Source of the DNA: Streptomyces sp. NBC_01454 | Lineage (GTDB): Bacteria > Actinomycetota > Actinomycetes > Streptomycetales > Streptomycetaceae | Direction: 5' to 3' | Length of the DNA stretch: 64,000 bases | Assembly: GCF_036227565.1 (NCBI RefSeq) | Contig: NZ_CP109460.1 | Location: 3,472,001 to 3,536,000, forward strand | Part shown: piece by piece, positions 37,226-47,537 of the stretch | How positions within the stretch are numbered: the stretch's first letter is position 1 | Layout: each line of letters opens with the position of its first letter | Translations under genes and position numbers: made by a program | The notes under the pieces: generated by a model | Seen by the model: the letters and a program-made list of their open reading frames with translations, nothing else | What the model was told of the DNA's origin: nothing | The model's database searches: none

Positions 37226-37853
37226 GCGGGTTTTCCCTCCAGAGAATTGATTGGCTTCCCGGCTGCGGACCGGGGTTGCCATTCCTTGGTAACCCGCCTG
37301 CGCCGCCCCGCCAAGGGGCCTTCCTACTAACCGAGCCCGTATCAAAGGCCGGTCAAATCCGGCCCTTGACCCCGCGCCCGAACACCGCACGAAACCGCCA
37401 AATTAGGACATCTCGGATGCGGTCGATGTCTTGCGGAGCCTGTCTGAACAGGTCCTTTACCCCTTCATTGCACGGGCGCCCCCCAGCCCGGCCCTTACCT
37501 CGCCCTCACCCCGCACCCGCGCCCCCCGAAACCCCCGAACCGCCGCCCCCGGCCTCCCCTAATATCTTTAGTAGGGCCAAAATCGCCTGTGCGCCATGTC
37601 ACCGACAGGCAAGATCAAATACCTTTTCGCTGTGACCTGGGCTACTCGGAATGCTGTGACGCGGGTTACTCGCGGCCCGCCGGAAAGCAATTCGTCCGGC
37701 AATACGGGGGCGAATTCCGTGACCGGCGCCACAGCTTTCCGCGCCGTGCCGCCATCCCGCGCGGGCGCCTGGCCGAACCCCACCCGCCGCACCGACGGCC
37801 GCTCTAGCCTGGCCGGACGACAGCACCGGCCACGGGGGAGGGCGGATCGCACG
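37226..37853. other. 628-bp intergenic region with two promoter regions
   Basis: Holds the 5' region of the M23 peptidase (minus) and of the NACHT gene (plus); no convincing gene. A local AT-rich patch (37560-37625, AATATCTTTAGTAGGG and following) and a pair of direct repeats at 37629-37672 stand out. Possible frames here have atypical codon use. Confidence 0.5.
37629..37672. repeat. Imperfect 20-bp direct repeat upstream of the NACHT gene
   Basis: Copies GCTGTGACCTGGGCTACTCG (37629-37648) and GCTGTGACGCGGGTTACTCG (37653-37672) match at 17 of 20 positions, with a 24-bp period. They lie about 180-225 bp upstream of the start of the NACHT gene, downstream of an AT-rich patch. A binding site for a tandem regulator is plausible. 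Confidence 0.55.
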
Positions 37854-40800
37854 ATGGACCCGTCAGCACTGGGTGTCCGACTCGCCTCCGGCGTGGTCGC
37901 ACCCCTCGTCAGGAAGCTCTTCGTCAAGGAGGGGCCGGGCGCCGGCCTGGTGGCGAAACCGGTACGGATCTCCGGGCTGGTCAGCTTCCAGGGCGAGCAG
38001 CGGACCCTGTCCGACCAGGACCTGCACAAGATCGCGGCGGAGCTGGTGGCCCGGGCCGTACGGACCGCCGGGCCCGGCGAGCGCCCCGTGGCCGCGGACG
38101 AGGAGCGGGCGGTGGCCGATGCGCTGGCCACCACGCTGCACGGCCTCGGCGACCTCGACCTGGACGACGTCCAGGCCGTCCGCCTGGGCGCCACCGCCCT
38201 CGCCGAACGCCTGGAGGCGGCGAGCCCGCAGGCCGTCCGCGGCCTCTCCCGGGACGGCGCGCTGCTGCACGGCACCCTGCTCGGCACGGCCTGCCTGCAC
38301 ATCGTGCACTTCTTCACCCAGCGGTCGGCCTTCGTGGCCCGCACCCTGGTCCAGCAGAGCCGGAGTCTGGACAGTCTGATCACGCGCATCGACGAGTTCC
38401 TCGCATGGCACCCGTCCCCGCGGGCCGCGGACGCCGCGTTCGAGCGCGACTATCTGACGTACGTCGCCCGCAAGCATGGCCGGCTCACCATCTACGGGAT
38501 CGACCTCGCCCACTCGCCGGACCGGTGGCCGCTCGATGCGGCGTACATGAGCCTGGAGGCGACGGCGGCCCCGGCCCGCGAGGTCACCGCCGGCGCCCCC
38601 TGGGACGAGGAGGGCGGCCCCCGTACCTGCCCGGTCGTCCCCCTCCCCGTCCCCGCAGACCAGGCCCTGGCCGGCCGCGACCGGGTCCTGCTGCGCGGCG
38701 TCGCCGGCTCCGGCAAGAGCACCCTCGTCCAGTGGCTGGCCGTCTCCTGCACCAAGGCTCCGGGCGAAACGGCCCTCCCCCACCTCTACGGCCGCATCCC
38801 CTTCGTCCTCCCCCTGCGCACCCTCACCCGCGAGGGCGCCGCCCTGCCCGCCCCCGGCCGCTTCCTCGAAGCCGTCGGCTGCCCGGTCTCCGGATCGCAG
38901 CCGGCCGGCTGGGCGGACCGCGTACTGGCCTCCGGTCGGGCGCTCCTCCTGGTCGACGGCCTCGACGAGATCCCCGAGCGGGAGCGCGAGCTGACCCGCC
39001 GCTGGCTGCGCGACCTGCTCGACGCCTTCCCCGGCAACCTGTGGATGGTCACCTCCCGCCCCTCCGCCGTACGCGACGACTGGCTCGCCTCCGACGGCTT
39101 CGGCGAGCTGACGCTCTCCCCCATGAGCCGCACCGAGGTCGCCGCCTTCATCGGCCGCTGGCACACCGCGGCCCGCTGCGACGCCGACGACCCCGAACGC
39201 CTCGACGCCTACGAGCAGTCCCTGCTCTGCGCCGTCCACACCAAGCAGGACCTCGCCCGGCTCGCCACCAACCCCCTCATGTGCGGCCTGATCTGCGCCC
39301 TGCACCGCGACCGCCGCGGCTATCTGCCCACCGGCCGCAAGGAGCTGTACGACGCGGCCCTGGGCATGCTGCTCTCCCGCCGCGACCGCGAACGCGACAT
39401 GGGCGCCCCCACGGGCATCGAGCTGAGCGAGGAGCCGCAGATCCAACTCCTCCAGCGGCTCGCCTACTGGCTGATCCGCAACGGGCGTACCGAACTCGAC
39501 CGGGAGCGGGCGGAGCGGCTCGTCGGCGAGGCGCTGCCGGCCGTACCCGCCGCGGCCGGGCAGGGCGACGCAGCGGCGGTTTTCCGCCATCTGCTGCTGC
39601 GCAGCGGCCTGCTCCGCGAACCGGCCCCCGGCTCGGTCGACTTCGTCCACCGGACCTTCCAGGATTACCTCGGCGCCAAGGCAGCCGTCGAGGACGGGGA
39701 CATCGGGCTGCTGGTGGCGCATGCGGGGGACTCCCAGTGGGAGGACGTGATCCGGATGGCCGTGGCCCATGCCCGGCCGCGGGAACGGGCGGAGATCCTC
39801 ACGGAGTTGCTGGCCCGGGGCGACCACCTCCAGGACGACGCCGCCCGCCTGCGCATCCATCTGCTCGCGATGGCCTGCCTGGAACACGCCACGGAGCTGG
39901 ACCCGCGGGTACGGGCGGAGGTGCACACGCGCGCCGGGGCGATCCTGCCGCCACGCACCCGAGAGGAGTCGCAACTGCTCGCCGCGGTGGGACCGCTGGT
40001 CCTGGAACTGCTACCGGGCCCGGAGGGACTGGCGGGCGACGAGGCCCAGGAGGTCGTGGCCACCGCCGCGCTCATCGGCACGGACGCGGCGCTGGAGGTC
40101 ATGAAGGGCTTCCGTCATCACACCGCTGTGGGAGCCCGGTCCCAACTCGGCCACTCCTGGAGCCATTTCGACACCGAATGCTATGCGGACGAGGTCGTCC
40201 GGCACCTCTCCCCCACGACCACCGTCTGTGTCGGCACCACCCCGGAACTGCGCGCCCTGAAGACCCTGGGAGGCCGGCCCCGCACCGAGGTCTCCGGCCC
40301 GTTCAGCGGCCATGAACTCGTCGCCTCGCTGAACGGCGACCGCCTCACCCACCTGGCACTCTCCGACAATCCCGCGCTCACCGACTTGGCGTTCCTCCGG
40401 GAGTTCCCCGCACTCGAGTCACTACTGCTCCGCAACTGCCCCTCGGTGGAGAGCCTCGCTCCCCTCAGGGATCTGCCGCTGCACACGCTGAGCATCTCCG
40501 GGCCGGCCGGCACCACGGTTCCCCAAGGGCTCGACGCGCTGTGCCACACACGGCACTTGCTGATTTTCGCCGAGCTCCCCGACGAGCTGGCCGCGCTCCC
40601 CGCCCGCGCCCCGCTGACCAGCCTGTCGCTCGGCCACCCGATCGGTTCCGGCTTCACCCGCGTGACCTCCTGGCCGCGCCTGGAAAGCCTCTGGCTGCAC
40701 CGCATCAGCAGCGACTTCGCCGAGGACCAATGGCGTGCGCTCGCCCTGCTCCCCGCGCTGAAGGAGTTCTCCTTCGGCCTGGCCGAAGAAGGCGCCGCCC

Positions 40801-41090
40801 TGCGCATTCCCCCCGGCCTCCAGCTGCCCCGGGTGGAGACCCTGAGTCTCGTCAACCCTGAACGGCGCCCCGCCGCCGATCTGAGCCATGCACTGGCATC
40901 GGCTCTCCCGGCCTTTCCTCGCGTCCGGAAGATCCAGCTCTACGGAACGATCGACGCCCCGATCGCTCTCCCCCCACTGACGGACCTGCCCGACCTCCAG
41001 GAGCTCACCCTCTCCTACCTCCGCCCGGAGCCCACCCTCGTCCTCCCGCCGCACGTCACCCTCACCCGCTACCCCCGCCCTCGCGCCTAG
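37854..41090 (+). CDS. NACHT-domain NTPase with helical N-terminus and LRR-like C-terminus (bacterial NLR type)
   Basis: A 1078-aa STAND NTPase. Residues about 1-260 are a helical NACHT-associated N-terminal domain (DPSALGVRLASGVVAPLVRK, then TLSDQDLHKIAAELVARAVR). The NACHT core has Walker A GVAGSGKST (282-290), Walker B LLLVDGLDE (364-372, Asp368 first) and a sensor segment WMVTSRPSAVR. Helical STAND elements follow, with RTFQDYLGAKAAVEDGDIG in a winged-helix/HETHS region (about 600). The last about 250 residues (from about 826) are leucine-rich repeats (LTHLALSDNPALTDLAFL, FPALESLLLRNCP, LESLWLHRIS). ATG 37854 follows GGGGGAGGG. The build matches bacterial NACHT proteins that block phage, but no separate effector is linked. 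Function here is inferred. Confidence 0.9.
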   Translation: MDPSALGVRLASGVVAPLVRKLFVKEGPGAGLVAKPVRISGLVSFQGEQRTLSDQDLHKIAAELVARAVRTAGPGERPVAADEERAVADALATTLHGLGDLDLDDVQAVRLGATALAERLEAASPQAVRGLSRDGALLHGTLLGTACLHIVHFFTQRSAFVARTLVQQSRSLDSLITRIDEFLAWHPSPRAADAAFERDYLTYVARKHGRLTIYGIDLAHSPDRWPLDAAYMSLEATAAPAREVTAGAPWDEEGGPRTCPVVPLPVPADQALAGRDRVLLRGVAGSGKSTLVQWLAVSCTKAPGETALPHLYGRIPFVLPLRTLTREGAALPAPGRFLEAVGCPVSGSQPAGWADRVLASGRALLLVDGLDEIPERERELTRRWLRDLLDAFPGNLWMVTSRPSAVRDDWLASDGFGELTLSPMSRTEVAAFIGRWHTAARCDADDPERLDAYEQSLLCAVHTKQDLARLATNPLMCGLICALHRDRRGYLPTGRKELYDAALGMLLSRRDRERDMGAPTGIELSEEPQIQLLQRLAYWLIRNGRTELDRERAERLVGEALPAVPAAAGQGDAAAVFRHLLLRSGLLREPAPGSVDFVHRTFQDYLGAKAAVEDGDIGLLVAHAGDSQWEDVIRMAVAHARPRERAEILTELLARGDHLQDDAARLRIHLLAMACLEHATELDPRVRAEVHTRAGAILPPRTREESQLLAAVGPLVLELLPGPEGLAGDEAQEVVATAALIGTDAALEVMKGFRHHTAVGARSQLGHSWSHFDTECYADEVVRHLSPTTTVCVGTTPELRALKTLGGRPRTEVSGPFSGHELVASLNGDRLTHLALSDNPALTDLAFLREFPALESLLLRNCPSVESLAPLRDLPLHTLSISGPAGTTVPQGLDALCHTRHLLIFAELPDELAALPARAPLTSLSLGHPIGSGFTRVTSWPRLESLWLHRISSDFAEDQWRALALLPALKEFSFGLAEEGAALRIPPGLQLPRVETLSLVNPERRPAADLSHALASALPAFPRVRKIQLYGTIDAPIALPPLTDLPDLQELTLSYLRPEPTLVLPPHVTLTRYPRPRA

Positions 41091-41117
41091 GCAGCCCGGG
41101 TAACCCGCCCCACACAA

Positions 41118-41156
41118 AACTGCCCCGGACCCGTGCGAAACGGTTCCGGGGCAGTT
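41118..41156. terminator. Hairpin between the NACHT gene and clpC
   Basis: The 12-bp arms 41118-41129 and 41145-41156 are perfect and the stem continues with one mismatch into the loop. On the clpC side it is followed by a short T-rich stretch. It serves both converging genes. Confidence 0.75.
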
Positions 41157-41189
41157 CCCGTGCGAGAGGTACGCGCGGCGCGCGGTGCC

Positions 41190-43715
<2,526 letters not shown>

Positions 43716-44213
43716 CGTTAATCGCTCCTCAGAGCGGTCAGGCAGTTAGGGGTCGGTCCCCTCCCTGTCCTTCCGCATGCTAGTCCCGCGGGGCGGGACA
43801 GCTCATTCCAACTGCCGACACCCGTCCGGATCACCCCCGCTCCGGCGGGGAAATTTACTGCCGAACAGCTGACATCTGCTCCAACTCGATGGTGCGAGAC
43901 GATGTTCCCGCAGGCCAGGCATATACGCCCTCTGCCACTACGCCCGTGGCGAACGCGCCGGGTGCCGACACGCCGTCCGCCGCCGGCCACCGGCCGGGGC
44001 GTATCGCCTCGGGCGCCGGTCACACGGTCTCTTCCCACTGAGACTGTCTTACCCGCTGCCACGGACACTCCATGCGGCGTGAGCCGCTTCCATCCGCTAC
44101 GGGCGAACATCCGCACGCCACCGCACACCCCTCCGCACGCCTCAGGTGGAAACGGAACGTATCCATACCTCTACACAGCGTAACTTCCTGGCATTTCGGC
44201 AGTTGCACCGGGC
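43716..44213. other. 498-bp region upstream of clpC and the SCO3374-family gene
   Basis: A divergent promoter region. It holds the clpC promoter (minus) with a candidate ClgR box at 43941-43954 and a TATATG -10-like sequence at 43920-43925, and the start region of the plus-strand gene. I see no coding frame that looks real. Confidence 0.5.
43941..43954 (-). promoter_or_regulatory. Candidate ClgR operator of clpC
   Basis: On the minus strand the sequence is GTTCGC-CACGG-GCG, an exact match to the ClgR pattern GTTCGC-N5-GCG reported for Streptomyces clp and lon promoters. It lies just upstream of a TATATG -10-like element (43925-43920) and points toward clpC. ClgR activates protease genes under stress. 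Confidence 0.55.
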
Positions 44214-44894
44214 ATGGCCCGCGTGCTTCCGCGCCCCCGCAGCCCCCTCGCCACCGTCCGACGGTGGTACGAGGAGGAAATGGGCTGGCCGACCACCGGA
44301 GGGGATCCGGTGGAACTGCTGGCGGGGCTGCGCTTCGATCTCCTGGAGATGCCCGCCGATGCGGGGTACGCCGTACTCCGCCGGCTGCCGTGTACCGGCC
44401 CGGTGGCACTGCTTCGGACCGGACGCGACGGGAATCGGCCGGGTAATCGGCCGAAATTGCTCATCTTCATCGCAGCCGGCGGCGCCGAGGAACTCCCGGG
44501 AATCCTGGAATGGCTGGAGTGGGGTGCGCTCGCGCCGGATCTTACGGCGCGTGGGACCGGAGACCGGATGCCCGCACCGGCGTTCCCCACCGGCCCAGCA
44601 CTGTCATACGGATTCGGTTCGAGGGAGGCCGCGGGGTGGGTGCGACCTCCCCGACCCGGGTACGAGGCGGAGAATTCCCTGCCCACCACGGGGCCGGGAG
44701 CAGGAATCAGGGACGTCGGAGGCGCCCCCGACCTCGTACGGCTCGTGAGCGCAGCGGCCACCGAGTGCCACCGTGCCCGGTTGGTGCGTGCTGGTAATGC
44801 CCAATCGGACCGCGCGTACGGCGATCAGCCGTTGGCCTTCTCAAATGCCTCGCGAATGTCGGCGGGGACCCGGCCACGGTCATTGACGTTGTAG
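44214..44894 (+). CDS. SCO3374-family protein
   Basis: A 226-aa protein in the place and type of the S. coelicolor SCO3374 family, between clpC and lsr2. It has a conserved-looking block WPTTGGDPVELLAGLRFDLL, EMPADAGYAVLRRLPCTGPV and LLIFIAAGGAEELPGILEWL, resembling the N-terminal fold of bifunctional primase/polymerase-like domains, but no catalytic Asp set is obvious. The rest is Gly/Pro/Arg-rich. Its last about 70 bp overlap the 3' end of lsr2 antisense. Function unknown. Confidence 0.78.
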   Translation: MARVLPRPRSPLATVRRWYEEEMGWPTTGGDPVELLAGLRFDLLEMPADAGYAVLRRLPCTGPVALLRTGRDGNRPGNRPKLLIFIAAGGAEELPGILEWLEWGALAPDLTARGTGDRMPAPAFPTGPALSYGFGSREAAGWVRPPRPGYEAENSLPTTGPGAGIRDVGGAPDLVRLVSAAATECHRARLVRAGNAQSDRAYGDQPLAFSNASRMSAGTRPRSLTL

Positions 44895-45163
44895 CCGTTC
44901 TCCTTCGCCCACGCGCGGATCTTCGCGGTGTCCTGGCTGCCGCCGGAAGCCGCCGCACGGGACTTGCCACGACCGGAAGAAGCGCGGCCACCGGTACGGC
45001 GACCCGCCTTCACGAAGTCGGCAAGCGACTCGCGAAGCTTCTGGGCGTTGCTGTCGGAGAGGTCGATCTCGTAGGACTTGCCGTCGAGAGCGAACGTCAC
45101 CGTCTCGTCCGCCTCGCCACCGTTGAGGTCGTCGACAAGAAGAACCTGAACCTTCTGTGCCAC
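44825..45163 (-). CDS. lsr2: Nucleoid-associated histone-like protein Lsr2
   Basis: A DNA-bridging xenogeneic silencer that coats AT-rich DNA in actinobacteria. The N-terminal dimer domain is QKVQVLLVDDLNGGEADETV and FALDGKSYEIDLS. The C-terminal DNA-binding domain includes the AT-hook-like RGR (VNDRGRVPADIREAFEKANG). A basic linker (KAGRRTGGRASSGRGKSRA) joins them. GTG 45163 follows AAGGGAAACC at good spacing; 112 aa is normal. It converges with the SCO3374-family gene and overlaps its 3' end by 70 bp. It could silence the AT-richer parts of this genome. Confidence 0.97.
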   Translation of the reverse strand: MAQKVQVLLVDDLNGGEADETVTFALDGKSYEIDLSDSNAQKLRESLADFVKAGRRTGGRASSGRGKSRAAASGGSQDTAKIRAWAKENGYNVNDRGRVPADIREAFEKANG

Positions 45164-45319
45164 CGGTTTCCCTTTCATCGAATGCGGATTACGACGGAAA
45201 GCAAACCGCTTTTCCGGGAAAAACACAAACCCTTGGGTAGGGTTCACTTGCCCACAGACCGGGGAACGCATGCTTCCGTACCCATGAGATAGGGGAGCGA
45301 TTCGGACATAGAACACTCC

Positions 45320-45838
45320 TCACAGGTGCAGAAGCATCCGGCTGTTACCCAGGGTGTTCGGCTTCACTCGTTCGAGGCCCAGGAACTCCGCAACGCCCTC
45401 GTCATAGGAACGCAGCAGCTCACTGTAGACATCACCGTCTACCGGGGCATCGCCGATCTCCACGAAGCCGTGCTTGGTGAAGAAGTCGACTTCGAAGGTG
45501 AGACAGAAAATGCGCCGCACTCCCAGCCAGCTCGCGGTGCGCACCAGCTTGTCCAGGACCTGATGGCCGACTCCCGACCCCTTGAGCCGCGGATCCACGG
45601 CCAGCGTGCGGACCTCCGCCAGGTCTTCCCACATGACGTGGAGCGCCCCGCAGCCCACGACCTCGGCGTCTTCGTCGCGCTCGGCGACCCAGAACTCCTG
45701 GATGTCCTCGTAAAGCGTGACGGTGGCTTTGTCGAGCAGGATCCCGTCACGTGAGTAGGCGTCGATGAGGCGGCGCACGGCCGGAACATCGCTGGTCCTG
45801 GCGCGGCGCACGGTGAGGCCTTTTGAATGCGGAGGCAT
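45320..45838 (-). CDS. GNAT acetyltransferase, amino-acid N-acetyltransferase (ArgA-like)
   Basis: A 172-aa GNAT enzyme of the small ArgA class that acetylates glutamate for arginine synthesis. The acetyl-CoA loop is VRTLAVDPRLKGSGVGHQVL (R/Q-x-x-G-x-G/A form) with VRRIFCLTFEVDFFTKHGF after it. Some actinobacterial homologues are used this way next to lsr2. ATG 45838 starts it, 9 bp after the BlaI-type gene stop, so both may share a transcript. Substrate is by analogy. Confidence 0.82.
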   Translation of the reverse strand: MPPHSKGLTVRRARTSDVPAVRRLIDAYSRDGILLDKATVTLYEDIQEFWVAERDEDAEVVGCGALHVMWEDLAEVRTLAVDPRLKGSGVGHQVLDKLVRTASWLGVRRIFCLTFEVDFFTKHGFVEIGDAPVDGDVYSELLRSYDEGVAEFLGLERVKPNTLGNSRMLLHL

Positions 45839-45847
45839 GCGGGGACG

Positions 45848-46363
45848 CTATCGCCCCTTGCCGGTGGCGTTCGCCCCGGGTTCATCCCCTTCGGCGGATC
45901 CGGCTTCCCCGGCTGCTTGCGGTGCCGCTTGCGCGCGGTCCACTTCCGCCGGCGCGGCCTCTTGTGCCTGTTGTGCCTGTTGTTCCGCGCCTTCCGCCGG
46001 CTCGTCGACTTCCACCATCCGCACGGCATCGCGCAAGGCCTGGCGCTGTTCCGGCGACATCATGCCGAAGAAGGCCACAAGGGCGGCCCCGGGGTTGTCA
46101 CTGGCGGACCATGCCTCGTTCATCAGTGCGGCCGCGTAGGCGGCGCGAGTGGAGACCGCCTCATATCGATAGGCGCGGCCTTCTGCTTCGCGGCGCACCC
46201 AGCCCTTCTGGTGGAGGTTGTCCAATACGGTCATGACCGTGGTGTAGGCGATCGACCGTTCCTTCTGCAGATCTTCCAGGACTTCGCGAACGGTGACCGG
46301 GCGGTTCCACTCCCAGACCCGCGTCATGACCGCGTCTTCCAGATCACCCAAGCGTCTCGGCAC
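45848..46363 (-). CDS. BlaI/MecI/CopY-family regulator
   Basis: A 171-aa winged-helix repressor: RLGDLEDAVMTRVWEWNRPVT, VREVLEDLQKERSIAYTTV, MTVLDNLHQKGWVRREAEGR. The C-terminal dimer region is followed by a Gln/Ala/Glu-rich tail. GTG 46363 has no clear ribosome site; a TATTCT sequence 6-12 bp upstream could be a -10 box, so the transcript may be leaderless. BlaI-type regulators are usually inactivated by a membrane BlaR protease, but none is present here. It heads the acetyltransferase operon. Confidence 0.88.
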   Translation of the reverse strand: MPRRLGDLEDAVMTRVWEWNRPVTVREVLEDLQKERSIAYTTVMTVLDNLHQKGWVRREAEGRAYRYEAVSTRAAYAAALMNEAWSASDNPGAALVAFFGMMSPEQRQALRDAVRMVEVDEPAEGAEQQAQQAQEAAPAEVDRAQAAPQAAGEAGSAEGDEPGANATGKGR

Positions 46364-46430
46364 ACAAGAAGAATAGTGGGAGATGTCGTGAATGCCCGTT
46401 GATCTCGTGGCGTTTGTGCCGGAAAAAGGA

Positions 46431-46463
46431 GTACGACCCGGGACGGTGTTTCCCGGGTCGTAC
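46431..46463 (-). terminator. Intrinsic terminator with T-tract
   Basis: A perfect 13-bp stem (46431-46443 with 46451-46463) around a 7-nt loop. On the minus strand it is followed by TCCTTTTTCC. This is the clearest factor-independent terminator in the window, and it ends the transcript of the small membrane protein gene at 46497. Confidence 0.85.
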
Positions 46464-46496
46464 CGTGCGTGCGGGCCGCCGAATGGCGGCGGGGGC

Positions 46497-46673
46497 TCAG
46501 GCGCCGTGCCCCCGGGGCTCCTGGGCGGACTCGGCGCGGGCCAGCACGGCGTCCACGGCGGCGTCCTCCTTGGACTTGTTCGCCCCGCCCTGGCTCTTGA
46601 CCATGGTCACGATCAGAGCGGTGAAGGCCACGGCCATCACTACGGGCGGGAGCAGCGCTGCGACGTAATCCAT
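46497..46673 (-). CDS. Small membrane protein, 58 aa
   Basis: A short gene on the minus strand encoding MDYVAALLPPVVMAVAFTAL and more: one transmembrane helix (residues about 5-25), then a charged helix (KSKEDAAVDAVLARAESAQE). GGAGG precedes the ATG at 46673 by 9 nt. An intrinsic terminator follows the stop. The helix, ribosome site and terminator together support a real gene. I do not recognise a family. Confidence 0.75.
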   Translation of the reverse strand: MDYVAALLPPVVMAVAFTALIVTMVKSQGGANKSKEDAAVDAVLARAESAQEPRGHGA

Positions 46674-46721
46674 GCCGTTCGGCCTCCTTCAGGAATGTGA
46701 CCCTTCGAGAGTACGCAGCGC

Positions 46722-47351
46722 TCAGGCGGTACGGCTCTCGGGGGGCGGGGCCGGCTTCCGGCGGGGCGGGAAGACCTCGCCCGGCGTGGGGATCGGCCGG
46801 TCCGGACGGGGCGTCTTCGGCTGCGGCGACGGGGCGGGTTCCGGTTTGCGTTCCGGTTTGCGGTCCGGTTTCGGCTCCCGGTCGGGCTCGCGCTCCCGCC
46901 CGTCGAGGGCCGCCGAGCGGCCGCCCGGGAGCGCGCGCAGCCGGGCCCGTACGGAGTGCTCGGCCAGCTGCTCGCAGTGCCGCAGCAGGGCTTTGCGGCG
47001 TTCGCATTCGGCCATCGTGGCCGGCCGGGCGCTCAGGTCGCGCAGGGCGGCGAGGTCGTCGGGCCCGGGGACGTGCCCCGCGGCCAGCGCCTCGGTCAGC
47101 TGCGCGAGGTAGCCGACCGCCGAGCCGGGCAGGGCTTCGCGGTATCGGGCGAGGTCGGCGAGGAGGAAGGCGCGCAGCCGGCCGCTTTCGCGGACCGCCT
47201 CGTCCACCGCCTCGGCCAGCCGGAGATATTCCTGGATGTCCTGTGACCACTCGGGCACGGGGGCCTGGAGCGGGGCGGGGTGGGACGTCGACTCAAGGGC
47301 ATGGGCGAGGGCGCGACGGAGCACACGCAACTCATCGGCGCTGAACGCCAT
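46722..47351 (-). CDS. Conserved-type hypothetical protein with charged C-terminal tail
   Basis: About 209 aa from ATG 47351 (MAFSADELRVLRRALAHALE). A helical N-terminal domain of about 135 residues (IQEYLRLAEAVDEAVRESGR, LAALRDLSARPATMAECERR) is followed by a low-complexity tail of Arg/Glu/Pro/Lys repeats (REPDREPKPDRKPERKPEP). An in-frame ATG at 47381 would add ten residues. The gene lies 48 bp upstream of the small membrane protein and may share its transcript. No known function. Confidence 0.72.
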   Translation of the reverse strand: MAFSADELRVLRRALAHALESTSHPAPLQAPVPEWSQDIQEYLRLAEAVDEAVRESGRLRAFLLADLARYREALPGSAVGYLAQLTEALAAGHVPGPDDLAALRDLSARPATMAECERRKALLRHCEQLAEHSVRARLRALPGGRSAALDGREREPDREPKPDRKPERKPEPAPSPQPKTPRPDRPIPTPGEVFPPRRKPAPPPESRTA

Positions 47352-47429
47352 GCCGCCGCGGGTTCCGTTTGGCATTGGCATATGGCGACTTTACGACCGA
47401 TTTCGACAAAAGCCGCTTAATTCGTGAAC

Positions 47430-47456
47430 GGTGGCGCGGCAGCGAGCCGCGCCACC
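47430..47456 (-). terminator. Hairpin ending the cofactor operon
   Basis: An 11-bp stem (GGTGGCGCGGC, 47430-47440, with 47446-47456) around AGCGA. It lies just beyond the coaX stop at 47538, in the direction of the operon. Confidence 0.65.
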
Positions 47457-47537
47457 GGGCGCTCGGCGTACCGCCGGCCGGCGAGGACCGGCCGGGGACC
47501 CGCGGCGGACGGGCGCCGCTCCCCTACGAGCGAGCGA

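Noticed and set aside
37226..37340. Possible c-di-AMP (ydaO-type) riboswitch upstream of the M23 peptidase, suggested by disA in the same window
   Set aside because: Cell-wall hydrolases are known targets of this riboswitch, but I could not find its conserved core blocks in the minus-strand leader. A covariance-model search would be needed; I make no claim.
37596..37853. N-terminal extension of the NACHT protein by 86 codons
   Set aside because: The added residues cover the direct repeats and have atypical composition. ATG 37854 has a strong ribosome site and the helical domain begins there.
43718..44128. 136-codon minus-strand frame upstream of clpC
   Set aside because: It fills the promoter region, including the ClgR-type site, has mixed Cys/Arg/Gly composition and no recognisable fold or ribosome site.
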